64,000 nucleotides of DNA, taken from the NCBI RefSeq assembly GCF_030272615.1, contig NW_026728919.1:400001-464000 (forward strand), in the 5' to 3' direction. The translations under genes and the position numbers were made by a program. This document shows positions 31,501 to 44,480 of the stretch, one piece after another; position 1 is the stretch's first letter; the number at the start of each line of letters is the position of its first letter. The stretch is from Cryptomeria japonica (taxonomy: Eukaryota; Streptophyta; Pinopsida; Cupressales; Cupressaceae). Under the pieces are notes generated by a model that saw only the letters and a list, made by a program, of their open reading frames with translations, ran no database searches and was not told the DNA's origin.

Positions 31501-34500
31501 ATGCGAGAAACCCCACCAAACGCTCCGACAAAAAAAGAGGCGGCGCTCCAATAACCCCGCTTCGGAGCGCAGCCGGGGCAAACCCAGCCAAGGTGCCCAC
31601 CCCGACGAAGGTGCACGCGAGGTGCGCACCCGGGGCAAACCGGGCTCCGACAACGTGCACGCAGCACCTTGGAGCACACTTCGAAGCACTCCCGGGTGCC
31701 CACCGGCGTTGCGCACCGTGGTGGGCAGCGAGGTGCGCACCTTTGATGCGCTGCCTTCACTAATTTCCAGAAAAAGGCAAAAAAAAATGAGATTTTAAAA
31801 TTTCCGTTTTGAAAGATAGTGAAAAAAAAGGAACGCGGGTGCCATCTTGAGCCCGCCCTGGTGCGCAGCCCAGGCAAGGCATGCGCACCAAGGTGCCCAC
31901 CCGAGGTGCACACCCGGGGCAAACCGGGCTCCGACTTCGTGCAGGCCGCACCTTGGAGCACACTTCGGAGCGCTCCTTGGTGCGCACCATGGTGCCCACC
32001 AGGGCGCGCAACCCAGCCAAGGTCTGCACACTAAGGTGCCCACCCCGGCGAAGGTGCACGCGAGGTGCGCACCCGGGGCAAACCGGGCTCCGACTTCGTG
32101 CACGCCATGGTGCCCACCGCGGCGAAGGTGCACGCGAGGTGCGCACCCGGGGCAAACCGGGCTCCGACTTCGTGCACGCCGCACCTTGGAGCACACTTCG
32201 GAGCGCTCCTTGGTGCGCACCATGGTGCCCACCAGGGCGCGCAACCCAGCCAAGGTGTGCGCACCAAGGTGCACGCGAGGTGCGCACCCGGGGCAAACCG
32301 GGGTCCGACTTCGTGCACGCCGCACCTTGGAGCACACATCGGAGCGCTCCCAGGTTCGCACCAGCGTTGCGCACCTTTGATGCGCTGCCTTCACTAATTT
32401 CCAGAAAAGGCAAAAAAAAACGATATTTTAAAATTTCCGTTCTGAAAGATAGTGAAAAAAACGGAACGCGGGTGCCATCTTGAGCCCTTCCTGGTGCGCA
32501 GCCCAGGCAAGTTGTGCGCACCAAGGTGCCCACCCTGGCGGAGGTGCGCGCCCGGGGCAAACCGGGCTCCGACTTCGTGCACTGCATGGTGAAGGCGCGC
32601 AACCCAGCCAAGGTGCCCACCGCAGCGAAGGTGCACGCGAGGTGCACACCCGGGGCAAACCGGGCTCCGACTTCGTGCACGCCGCACCTTGGAGCACACT
32701 TCAGAGCGCTCCTTGGTGCGCACCAGGGCGCGCAACCCAGCCGAGGTGCCCACCCCGGCGAAGGTGCACGCGAGGTGCGCACCCGGGGCAAACCGGGCTC
32801 CGACTTCGTGCACGCCATGGTGCCCACCGCGGCGAAGGTGCGCACCCGGGGCAAACCGGGCTCCGACTTCGTGCACGCCGCACCTTGGAGCACACTTCGG
32901 AGCGCTCCTTGGTGCGCACCATGGTGCCCACCAGGCCGCGCAACCCAGCCAAGGTGTGCGCACCAAGGTGCACGCGAGGTGCGCACCCGGGGCAAACCGG
33001 GGTCCGACTTCGTGCACGCCGCACCTTGGAGCACACATCGGGGCGCTCCCGGGTTCGCACCGGCGTTGCGCACCGTGGTGGGCACCTCGGAGCACACCAA
33101 GGTGGGCAGCGAGGTGCGCACCTTTGATGCGATGCCTTCACTAATTTCCATAAAAGGCAAAAAAAAAACGAGATTTTAAAATTTCCGTTTTGAAAGATAG
33201 TGAGAAAAAGGGAATGCTGGTGCCATCTTGAGCCCGCCCTGGTGCGCAGCCCAGCCAAGGTTTGCGCACCAAGGTGCCCACCCTGGCGAAGGTGCGCGCC
33301 CGGGCAATTAACCCAACTTCCAACTTCGCGCGCGCCAGGGTGGGAGCGCACCCAACAACCGGGCCTGGGAAGAGCCAATGCGAGAAACCCCACCAAACTC
33401 TCTGACAAAAAAAGAGGGGGCGCTCCAGTAACCCCGCTTCGGAGCGCACCCTGGGCAAACCCAGCCAAGGTGCCCACCCCGGCCAAGGTGCAGGCGAGGT
33501 GCGCACCCGGGGCAAACCGGGCTCCGACAACGTGCACGCCGCACCTTGGAGCACACTTCGTAGCGCTCCCGGGTGCGCACCTCAGAGCACACCAAGGTGG
33601 GCAGCGAGGTGCGCACCTTTGATGCGCTGCCTTCACTAATTTCCAGAAAAGGCAAAAAAAAAAGGAGATTTTAAAATTTCCGTTTTGAAAGATAGTGAAA
33701 AAAACGGAACGCGCGTGCCATCTTGAGCCCGCCCTGGTGCGCAGCCCAGGTAAGGTGCCACCCTGGCAAAGGTGCGCACCCGGGCAATTAACCCTACTTC
33801 CGACTTCGTCGCGCGCCAGGGTGGCAACCGGGCCTCGGAAGAGCCAATGCGAGAAACCCCACCAAACGCTCCGACAAAAAAAGAGGCGGCGCTCCAATAA
33901 CCCCGCTTCGGAGCGCAGCCGGGGCAAACCAAGCCAAGGTGCCCACCCCGACGAAGGTGCACGCGAGGTGCGCACCCGGGGCAAACCGGGCTCCGACAAC
34001 GTGCACGCAGCACCTTGGAGCACACTTCGAAGCACTCCCGGGTGCCCACCGGCGTTGCGCACCGTGGTGGGCAGCGAGGTGCGCACCTTTGATGCGCTGC
34101 CTTCACTAATTTCCAGAAAAAGGCAAAAAAAAATGAGATTTTAAAATTTCCGTTTTGAAAGATAGTGAAAAAAAAGGAACGCGGGTGCCATCTTGAGCCC
34201 GCCCTGGTGCGCAGCCCAGGCAAGGCATGCGCACCAAGGTGCCCACCCGAGGTGCACACCCGGGGCAAACCGGGCTCCGACTTCGTGCAGGCCGCACCTT
34301 GGAGCACACTTCGGAGCGCTCCTTGGTGCGCACCATGGTGCCCACCAGGGCGCACCCGAGGCAAACCGGGCTCCGACTTCGTGCACGCCGCACCTTGGAG
34401 CACACATCGGAGCGCTCCCAGGTTCGCACCAGCGTTGCGCACCTTTGATGCGCTGCCTTCACTAATTTCCAGAAAAGGCAAAAAAAAACGATATTTTAAA

Positions 34501-36369
34501 ATTTCCGTTCTGAAAGATAGTGAAAAAAACGGAACGCGGGTGCCATCTTGAGCCCTTCCTGATGCGCAGCCCAGGCAAGTTGTGCGCACCAAGGTGCCCA
34601 CCCTGGCGGAGGTGCGCGCCCGGGGCAAACCGGGCTCCGACTTCGTGCACTGCATGGTGCCCACCAAGGCGCGCAACCCAGCCAAGGTGCCCACCGCAGC
34701 GAAGGTGCACGCGAGGTGCGCACCCGAGGTGCACACCCGGGGCAAACCGGGCTCCGACTTCGTGCACGCCGCACCTTGGAGCACACTTCAGAGCGCTCCT
34801 TGGTACGCACCAGGGCGCGCAACCCAGCCAAGGTGCTCACCCCGGCGAAGGTGCACGCGAGGTGCGCACCCGGGGCAAACCGGGCTCGGACTTCGTGCAC
34901 GCCGCACCTTGGAGCACACATCGGAGCGCTCCCGGGTTCGCACCAGCATTGCGCACCTTTGATGCGCTGCCTTCACTAATTTCCAGAAAAGGCAAAAAAA
35001 AGAAAAAAATGAGATTTTAAAATTTCCGTTTTGAAAGATAGTGAAAAAAACGGAACGCGGGTGCCATCTTGAGCCCGCCCTGGTGTGCAGCCCAGGCAAG
35101 TTGTGCGCACCAAGGCACCCACCCTGGCCAAGGTGGGTCACGGGGTGGGTCCTAGGGTGGGTAACGGGGTGGGTACTAAGGTGCGTGCCAAGGTGGGTCA
35201 TAGGGTGGGTGCCAAGGTGGGCACCAGGGTGGGTGTGCACCAACCCTAGCCAGGGTAGGTCACGGGGTGGTTGTCGGGGTGGGCGTCAAGGAGCCAAGGT
35301 GGGTGGCAAGTAGCCAAGTTGCGTGCCAAGGTGGGTGTCGGGGTGGGTGCCAAGGATCCAAGGTGGGTGCCAAGGAACCAAGGTGGGTGTCTGGGTGGGT
35401 GCCGAGGTGGGAGCCAGGGTGGGTCCCAAGGTGAGTGCAAAGGTGGGTGCCAGGGTCAAGGTGAGTGCCAATGTGGGTTCCAAGGTGCCAGGGTCAGGGT
35501 GAGTGCCAATGTGGGTTCAAAGGTGCTAAGTTGGGTGCGAGGTTGGGTGCGAGGGTGGGTGGGTGCCAAGGTGTGCTAGGTGGAAGCCCGGGTGGGTCGG
35601 CATCCCATGGGTGTCGAGTTGGGTGCCTGATGGGTGCTTCTTGTCAAGTTTTAGTCGTCGGGACTCATTTCGAGCCTTAGAGGTCGTTTCTTGTCCGGTT
35701 GCCCTGTCTTCGACCTGGGAACCCAATTTTGGTCCTCGGGTCCCATTTTTTTTTGTCTCGCATCCCACTTTTGGCCTGTGGCCTTTTCGGGGTCGATTCT
35801 CGTTTTGGGCATCAGAGCATGTTTCTTCTCCTAAAACCCAATATTTGTTTATTAAGTCTCGGAACACATTTTTGTTCTCGTGGACCCATCATGGGTCTTG
35901 GAACGCATTTGTGGTCCTTGGGTCCCATTTTGCATCCCGAAACTTGTGTTTTGGTGCTTGATCCCTATTTTGGGTGCCCACCTTGCACCAAGTGCGCACC
36001 CGGGGCAAACCGAGCGCCTTGGTGCACCGGGGCAAGATCGAGCGTGCACCCGAGGCGCCCCGAACATGCACCAAGGTGCACTCGGCCCACATGTGAGCGC
36101 AGGTCGTTGCGCCCGAGGTGGTGTGTGGGCACCGCGTTGCAGACGGGACACTGCACGCACACGACGCCCCCTCCAGGTGCACGCACGTAGGCCGGGCCGG
36201 GTGCACACCCGACGCCCTAGCAAGGTGCGCGCACCCGGGCAGGGCTCACACTTGGCGAACGGGGCGCACTTCGCGAGGGAGGGTGTGCACCTCGACGGGG
36301 GTGGGTGGCCGGGGTGGATTCGCACGTGGGTCGCGGTTTGCTAAGTACACACTGCGACAAGCTCATAAC

Positions 36370-36488
36370 GGGTGCGATCATACCAGCGTTAGTGCACCGG
36401 ATCCCATCAGAACTCCGCAGTTAAGCGCGCTTGGGCCGGAGTAGTACTGGGATGGGTGACCTCCCGGGAAGTCCCGGTGTTGCACCCT
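36370..36488 (+). rRNA. 5S ribosomal RNA, copy 4
   Basis: By eye identical to copy 1. It lies 7,918 bp from copy 3, the shift coming from the 6-bp loss in unit 3. Confidence 0.98.
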
Positions 36489-36500
36489 TTTTTAGTTTTT
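36488..36500 (+). terminator. Pol III oligo-T terminator of 5S copy 4
   Basis: T6-AG-T5 directly after the 5S 3' end. Confidence 0.95.
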
Positions 36501-38545
36501 CGCCGGGCGTCGCAATGCTATTTGAATAAACCTTTTGCCCGTTTGCGTTCTCGTCGGGGCCGGGCCGGGCCGGGGTGCGCTGCCCGCACTACCGCGCGCG
36601 CGGGGGGCGACACCGAGCGCGCACCCGAGGCGCCCCGAGCACACAGGCCACGGTGCAACCCGGGCGTTGTGCGCGCACCCCGGTGCGCCCGAGGTGCTGC
36701 GCGCGCACCCAGGTGAAATCGGTGTGCACCTCGGCCAGTGCGCGCTCGGTCGAGTCGCGCACGTTGGCCAAGGTGCACGGTGATGTTTCTTACTCTAAGG
36801 TTCCGCACCAGACGCCCGGGACAGGTGAGCGAAGCTGGGCGGGGCCGGGTGCGCGGCCGGGGCAGGTGCACGCAGCTGGAGAGAGCTTTGGAGCACACTT
36901 CGGAGCGCACCAATGATGCGCTCCATTCAAAAGTTTCCTGAAAAGGCAAAAAAAGTTGAGATTATAGAATTTCCCACTTGAGAGATTGTAAAAAAAAAAA
37001 ATTTAAAATGAAGGAAACGCGGGTGCCAAGGTGTGCGCAGCCCAGCCAAGGTGTGCGCACCAAGGCGCCCACCCTGGCGAAGGTGCACGCAAGGTGCGCA
37101 CCCGAGGCAAACCGGACAATTAACCCAACTTTCGACTTCGCGCGCACCTTGGAGCGCACTTCGGAGCGCTCCTTGGTGCGCACCAATCTTGGGCACCTCG
37201 GAGTGCACCATGGCGCCCACCAAGGTGCGCACCCGGGGCAAACCGAGCTCCGACTTCGTGCGCACCTTGGAGCGCACGAAAGGTGCGCACCATGGCGCCC
37301 ACCAAGGTGCGCAGCCCAGCCAAGGCGTGCGCATCAAGGTGCGCACCCTGGCGAAGGTGCGCACCCGGGGCAAACCGAGCTCCGACTTCGTGCGCACCTT
37401 GGAGCGCACAAAAGGTGCGCAACCCAGCCAAGGTGTGCGCACCCCGGTCAAACCGAGCTCCGAATCGTGCGCACCAGAGGTGCACGCCATCGTGCGCACC
37501 TTGGAGCACACTTCGGAGCCCTCCTTGGTGCGCGCCGATGTTGCGCACCTCGGAGCGCACCCGGGGAAAACAATGCAATTAACCCGACTTTCGACTTCGT
37601 GGGCACCTCGGAGCGCTCTCGGGTTCGCACCTCGGAGCACACCGAGGTGCGCACCTTTGATGCGCTGCCTTCACCAATTTCCAGAAAAGGCAAGAAAACA
37701 TTGAGAAGGTGTGCGCACCGAGGTGCCCACCCTGGCGAAGGTGCACGCGAGGTGCGCACCCGGGGCAAACCGGGCTCCGACTTCGTGCACGCCGCACCTT
37801 GGAGCACACTTCGGAGCGCTCCTTGGTGCGCACCAGGGCGCGCAACCCAGCCGAGGTGCCCACCCCGGCGAAGGTGCACGCGAGGTGCGCACCCGGGGCA
37901 AACCGGGCTCCGACTTCGTGCACGCCATGGTGCCCACCGCGGCGAAGGTGCACGCGAGGTGCGCACCCGGGGCAAACCGGGCTCCGACTTCGTGCACGCC
38001 GCACCTTGGAGCACACTTCGGAGCGCTCCTTGGTGCGCACCATGGTGCCCACCAGGGCGCGCAACCCCGCCGAAGGTGCACGCGAGGTGCGCACCCGGGG
38101 CAAACCGGGCTCCGACTTCGTGCACGCCGCACCTTGGAGCACACTTCGGAGCGCTCCTTGGTGCGCACCATGGTGCCCACCAGGGCGCGCAACCCCGCCG
38201 AAGGTGCACGCGAGGTGCGCACCCGGGGCAAACCGGGCTCCGACTTCGTGCACGCCATGGTGCGCACCGCGGCGAAGGTGCGCACCCGGGCAAACCGGGC
38301 TCCGACTTCGTGCACGCCGCACCTTGGAGCACACTTCGGAGCGCTCCTTGGTGCGCACCAGGGCGCGCAACCCAGCCGAGGTGCCCACCCCGGCGAAGGT
38401 GCACGCGAGGTGCGTACCCGGGGCAAACCGGGGCTCCGACTTCGTGCACGCCGCACCTTGGAGCACACTTCGGAGCGCTCCTTGGTGCGCACCATGGTGC
38501 CCACCAGGCCGCGCAACCCAGCCAAGGTGTGCGCACCAAGGTGCA

Positions 38546-38655
38546 CGCGAGGTGCGCACCCGGGGCAAACCGGGGTCCGACTTCGTGCACGCCGCACCTT
38601 CGCGAGGTGCGCACCCGGGGCAAACCGGGGTCCGACTTCGTGCACGCCGCACCTT
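38546..38655 (+). repeat. 55-bp tandem duplication private to unit 4
   Basis: CGCGAGGTGCGCACCC begins at 38546 and again at 38601; the 55-bp copies look identical. The other units have one copy at the equivalent place. The joint falls at CACCTT/CGCGAGG, where neighbouring subrepeat words are alike, consistent with slippage or unequal exchange between subrepeats. Confidence 0.92.
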
Positions 38656-41600
38656 GGAGCACACATCGGGGCGCTCCCGGGTTCGCACCGGCGTTGCGCA
38701 CCGTGGTGGGCACCTCGGAGCACACCAAGGTGGGCAGCGAGGTGCGCACCTTTGATGCGATGCCTTCACTAATTTCCATAAAAGGCAAAAAAAAAACGAG
38801 ATTTTAAAATTTCCGTTTTGAAAGATAGTGAGAAAAAGGGAATGCTGGTGCCATCTTGAGCCCGCCCTGGTGCGCAGCCCAGCCAAGGTGTGCGCACCAA
38901 GGTGCCCACCCTGGCGAAGGTGCGCGCCCGGGCAATTAACCCAACTTCCAACTTCGCGCGCGCCAGGGTGGGAGCGCACCCAACAACCGGGCCTGGGAAG
39001 AGCCAATGCGAGAAACCCCACCAAACGCTCTGACAAAAAAAGAGGGGGCGCTCCAGTAACCCCGCTTCGGAGCGCACCCTGGGCAAACCCAGCCAAGGTG
39101 CCCACCCCGGCCAAGGTGCAGGCGAGGTGCGCACCCGGGGCAAACCGGGCTCCGACAACGTGCACGCCGCACCTTGGAGCACACTTCGTAGCGCTCCCGG
39201 GTGCGCACCTCAGAGCACACCAAGGTGGGCAGCGAGGTGCGCACCTTTGATGCGCTGCCTTCACTAATTTCCAGAAAAGGCAAAAAAAAAAGGAGATTTT
39301 AAAATTTCCGTTTTGAAAGATAGTGAAAAAAACGGAACGCGCGTGCCATCTTGAGCCCGCCCTGGTGCGCAGCCCAGGTAAGGTGCCCACCCTGGCAAAG
39401 GTGCGCACCCGGGCAATTAACCCTACTTCCGACTTCGTGCGCGCCAGGGTGGCAACCGGGCCTCGGAAGAGCCAATGCGAGAAACCCCACCAAACGCTCC
39501 GACAAAAAAAGAGGCGGCGCTCCAATAACCCCGCTTCGGAGCGCAGCCGGGGCAAACCCAGCCAAGGTGCCCACCCCGACGAAGGTGCACGCGAGGTGCG
39601 CACCCGGGGCAAACCGGGCTCCGACAACGTGCACGCAGCACCTTGGAGCACACTTCGAAGCACTCCCGGGTGCCCACCGGCGTTGCGCACCGTGGTGGGC
39701 AGCGAGGTGCGCACCTTTGATGCGCTGCCTTCACTAATTTCCAGAAAAAGGCAAAAAAAAATGAGATTTTAAAATTTCCGTTTTGAAAGATAGTGAAAAA
39801 AAAGGAACGCGGGTGCCATCTTGAGCCCGCCCTGGTGCGCAGCCCAGGCAAGGCATGCGCACCAAGGTGCCCACCCGAGGTGCACACCCGGGGCAAACCG
39901 GGCTCCGACTTCGTGCAGGCCGCACCTTGGAGCACACTTCGGAGCGCTCCTTGGTGCGCACCATGGTGCCCACCAGGGCGCGCAACCCAGCCAAGGTCTG
40001 CACACTAAGGTGCCCACCCCGGCGAAGGTGCACGCGAGGTGCGCACCCGGGGCAAACCGGGCTCCGACTTCGTGCACGCCATGGTGCCCACCGCGGCGAA
40101 GGTGCACGCGAGGTGCGCACCCGGGGCAAACCGGGCTCCGACTTCGTGCACGCCGCACCTTGGAGCACACTTCGGAGCGCTCCTTGGTGCGCACCATGGT
40201 GCCCACCAGGGCGCGCAACCCAGCCAAGGTGTGCGCACCAAGGTGCACGCGAGGTGCGCACCCGGGGCAAACCGGGGTCCGACTTCGTGCACGCCGCACC
40301 TTGGAGCACACATCGGAGCGCTCCCAGGTTCGCACCAGCGTTGCGCACCTTTGATGCGCTGCCTTCACTAATTTCCAGAAAAGGCAAAAAAAAACGATAT
40401 TTTAAAATTTCCGTTCTGAAAGATAGTGAAAAAAACGGAACGCGGGTGCCATCTTGAGCCCTTCCTGGTGCGCAGCCCAGGCAAGTTGTGCGCACCAAGG
40501 TGCCCACCCTGGCGGAGGTGCGCGCCCGGGGCAAACCGGGCTCCGACTTCGTGCACTGCATGGTGCCCACCAAGGCGCGCAACCCAGCCAAGGTGCCCAC
40601 CGCAGCGAAGGTGCACGCGAGGTGCACACCCGGGGCAAACCGGGCTCCGACTTCGTGCACGCCGCACCTTGGAGCACACTTCAGAGCGCTCCTTGGTGCG
40701 CACCAGGGCGCGCAACCCAGCCGAGGTGCCCACCCCGGCGAAGGTGCACGCGAGGTGCGCACCCGGGGCAAACCGGGCTCCGACTTCGTGCACGCCATGG
40801 TGCCCACCGCGGCGAAGGTGCGCACCCGGGGCAAACCGGGCTCCGACTTCGTGCACGCCGCACCTTGGAGCACACTTCGGAGCGCTCCTTGGTGCGCACC
40901 ATGGTGCCCACCAGGCCGCGCAACCCAGCCAAGGTGTGCGCACCAAGGTGCACGCGAGGTGCGCACCCGGGGCAAACCGGGGTCCGACTTCGTGCACGCC
41001 GCACCTTGGAGCACACATCGGGGCGCTCCCGGGTTCGCACCGGCGTTGCGCACCGTGGTGGGCACCTCGGAGCACACCAAGGTGGGCAGCGAGGTGCGCA
41101 CCTTTGATGCGATGCCTTCACTAATTTCCATAAAAGGCAAAAAAAAAACGAGATTTTAAAATTTCCGTTTTGAAAGATAGTGAGAAAAAGGGAATGCTGG
41201 TGCCATCTTGAGCCCGCCCTGGTGCGCAGCCCAGCCAAGGTTTGCGCACCAAGGTGCCCACCCTGGCGAAGGTGCGCGCCCGGGCAATTAACCCAACTTC
41301 CAACTTCGCGCGCGCCAGGGTGGGAGCGCACCCAACAACCGGGCCTGGGAAGAGCCAATGCGAGAAACCCCACCAAACTCTCTGACAAAAAAAGAGGGGG
41401 CGCTCCAGTAACCCCGCTTCGGAGCGCACCCTGGGCAAACCCAGCCAAGGTGCCCACCCCGGCCAAGGTGCAGGCGAGGTGCGCACCCGGGGCAAACCGG
41501 GCTCCGACAACGTGCACGCCGCACCTTGGAGCACACTTCGTAGCGCTCCCGGGTGCGCACCTCAGAGCACACCAAGGTGGGCAGCGAGGTGCGCACCTTT

Positions 41601-44349
41601 GATGCGCTGCCTTCACTAATTTCCAGAAAAGGCAAAAAAAAAAGGAGATTTTAAAATTTCCGTTTTGAAAGATAGTGAAAAAAACGGAACGCGCGTGCCA
41701 TCTTGAGCCCGCCCTGGTGCGCAGCCCAGGTAAGGTGCCACCCTGGCAAAGGTGCGCACCCGGGCAATTAACCCTACTTCCGACTTCGTGCGCGCCAGGG
41801 TGGCAACCGGGCCTCGGAAGAGCCAATGCGAGAAACCCCACCAAACGCTCCGACAAAAAAAGAGGCGGCGCTCCAATAACCCCGCTTCGGAGCGCAGCCG
41901 GGGCAAACCAAGCCAAGGTGCCCACCCCGACGAAGGTGCACGCGAGGTGCGCACCCGGGGCAAACCGGGCTCCGACAACGTGCACGCAGCACCTTGGAGC
42001 ACACTTCGAAGCACTCCCGGGTGCCCACCGGCGTTGCGCACCGTGGTGGGCAGCGAGGTGCGCACCTTTGATGCGCTGCCTTCACTAATTTCCAGAAAAA
42101 GGCAAAAAAAAATGAGATTTTAAAATTTCCGTTTTGAAAGATAGTGAAAAAAAAGGAACGCGGGTGCCATCTTGAGCCCGCCCTGGTGCGCAGCCCAGGC
42201 AAGGCATGCGCACCAAGGTGCCCACCCGAGGTGCACACCCGGGGCAAACCGGGCTCCGACTTCGTGCAGGCCGCACCTTGGAGCACACTTCGGAGCGCTC
42301 CTTGGTGCGCACCATGGTGCCCACCAGGGCGCACCCGAGGCAAACCGGGCTCCGACTTCGTGCACGCCGCACCTTGGAGCACACATCGGAGCGCTCCCAG
42401 GTTCGCACCAGCGTTGCGCACCTTTGATGCGCTGCCTTCACTAATTTCCAGAAAAGGCAAAAAAAAAACGATATTTTAAAATTTCCGTTCTGAAAGATAG
42501 TGAAAAAAACGGAACGCGGGTGCCATCTTGAGCCCTTCCTGATGCGCAGCCCAGGCAAGTTGTGCGCACCAAGGTGCCCACCCTGGCGGAGGTGCGCGCC
42601 CGGGGCAAACCGGGCTCCGACTTCGTGCACTGCATGGTGCCCACCAAGGCGCGCAACCCAGCCAAGGTGCCCACCGCAGCGAAGGTGCACGCGAGGTGCG
42701 CACCCGAGGTGCACACCCGGGGCAAACCGGGCTCCGACTTCGTGCACGCCGCACCTTGGAGCACACTTCAGAGCGCTCCTTGGTACGCACCAGGGCGCGC
42801 AACCCAGCCAAGGTGCTCACCCCGGCGAAGGTGCACGCGAGGTGCGCACCCGGGGCAAACCGGGCTCGGACTTCGTGCACGCCGCACCTTGGAGCACACA
42901 TCGGAGCGCTCCCGGGTTCGCACCAGCATTGCGCACCTTTGATGCGCTGCCTTCACTAATTTCCAGAAAAGGCAAAAAAAAGAAAAAAATGAGATTTTAA
43001 AATTTCCGTTTTGAAAGATAGTGAAAAAAACGGAACGCGGGTGCCATCTTGAGCCCGCCCTGGTGTGCAGCCCAGGCAAGTTGTGCGCACCAAGGCACCC
43101 ACCCTGGCCAAGGTGGGTCACGGGGTGGGTCCTAGGGTGGGTAACGGGGTGGGTACTAAGGTGCGTGCCAAGGTGGGTCATAGGGTGGGTGCCAAGGTGG
43201 GCACCAGGGTGGGTGTGCACCAACCCTAGCCAGGGTAGGTCACGGGGTGGTTGTCGGGGTGGGCGTCAAGGAGCCAAGGTGGGTGGCAAGTAGCCAAGTT
43301 GCGTGCCAAGGTGGGTGTCGGGGTGGGTGCCAAGGATCCAAGGTGGGTGCCAAGGAACCAAGGTGGGTGTCTGGGTGGGTGCCGAGGTGGGAGCCAGGGT
43401 GGGTCCCAAGGTGAGTGCAAAGGTGGGTGCCAGGGTCAAGGTGAGTGCCAATGTGGGTTCCAAGGTGCCAGGGTCAGGGTGAGTGCCAATGTGGGTTCAA
43501 AGGTGCTAAGTTGGGTGCGAGGTTGGGTGCGAGGGTGGGTGGGTGCCAAGGTGTGCTAGGTGGAAGCCCGGGTGGGTCGGCATCCCATGGGTGTCGAGTT
43601 GGGTGCCTGATGGGTGCTTCTTGTCAAGTTTTAGTCGTCGGGACTCATTTCGAGCCTTAGAGGTCGTTTCTTGTCCGGTTGCCCTGTCTTCGACCTGGGA
43701 ACCCAATTTTGGTCCTCGGGTCCCATTTTTTTTTGTCTCGCATCCCACTTTTGGCCTGTGGCCTTTTCGGGGTCGATTCTCGTTTTGGGCATCAGAGCAT
43801 GTTTCTTCTCCTAAAACCCAATATTTGTTTATTAAGTCTCGGAACACATTTTTGTTCTCGTGGACCCATCATGGGTCTTGGAACGCATTTGTGGTCCTTG
43901 GGTCCCATTTTGCATCCCGAAACTTGTGTTTTGGTGCTTGATCCCTATTTTGGGTGCCCACCTTGCACCAAGTGCGCACCCGGGGCAAACCGAGCGCCTT
44001 GGTGCACCGGGGCAAGATCGAGCGTGCACCCGAGGCGCCCCGAACATGCACCAAGGTGCACTCGGCCCACATGTGAGCGCAGGTCGTTGCGCCCGAGGTG
44101 GTGTGTGGGCACCGCGTTGCAGACGGGACACTGCACGCACACGACGCCCCCTCCAGGTGCACGCACGTAGGCCGGGCCGGGTGCACACCCGACGCCCTAG
44201 CAAGGTGCGCGCACCCGGGCAGGGCTCACACTTGGCGAACGGGGCGCACTTCGCGAGGGAGGGTGTGCACCTCGACGGGGGTGGGTGGCCGGGGTGGATT
44301 CGCACGTGGGTCGCGGTTTGCTAAGTACACACTGCGACAAGCTCATAAC

Positions 44350-44468
44350 GGGTGCGATCATACCAGCGTTAGTGCACCGGATCCCATCAGAACTCCGCAG
44401 TTAAGCGCGCTTGGGCCGGAGTAGTACTGGGATGGGTGACCTCCCGGGAAGTCCCGGTGTTGCACCCT
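44350..44468 (+). rRNA. 5S ribosomal RNA, copy 5
   Basis: By eye identical to copy 1. It lies 7,980 bp from copy 4 because of the 55-bp duplication in unit 4. Confidence 0.98.
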
Positions 44469-44480
44469 TTTTTAGTTTTT
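44468..44480 (+). terminator. Pol III oligo-T terminator of 5S copy 5
   Basis: T6-AG-T5 directly after the 5S 3' end. Confidence 0.95.

Larger units (their letters stand above)
27198..35115 (+). repeat. 7.92-kb 5S-bearing unit 3
   Basis: Length 7,918 bp. Private changes: a 6-bp loss at about 32591 (CATGGTGAAGGCGCGC where others read CATGGTGCCCACCAAGGC) and a one-base insertion near 33810 (CTTCGTCGCGCGCC). The 5S gene is at 28452. Confidence 0.97.
35116..43095 (+). repeat. 7.92-kb 5S-bearing unit 4 (longest)
   Basis: Length 7,980 bp, the longest unit. A 55-bp direct duplication (38546-38600 repeated at 38601-38655) accounts for nearly all of the excess. Smaller private changes are an extra G in the run near 36601, one G lost at about 38288, one G gained near 38430 and one A gained near 42470. 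The 5S gene is at 36370. Confidence 0.97.
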
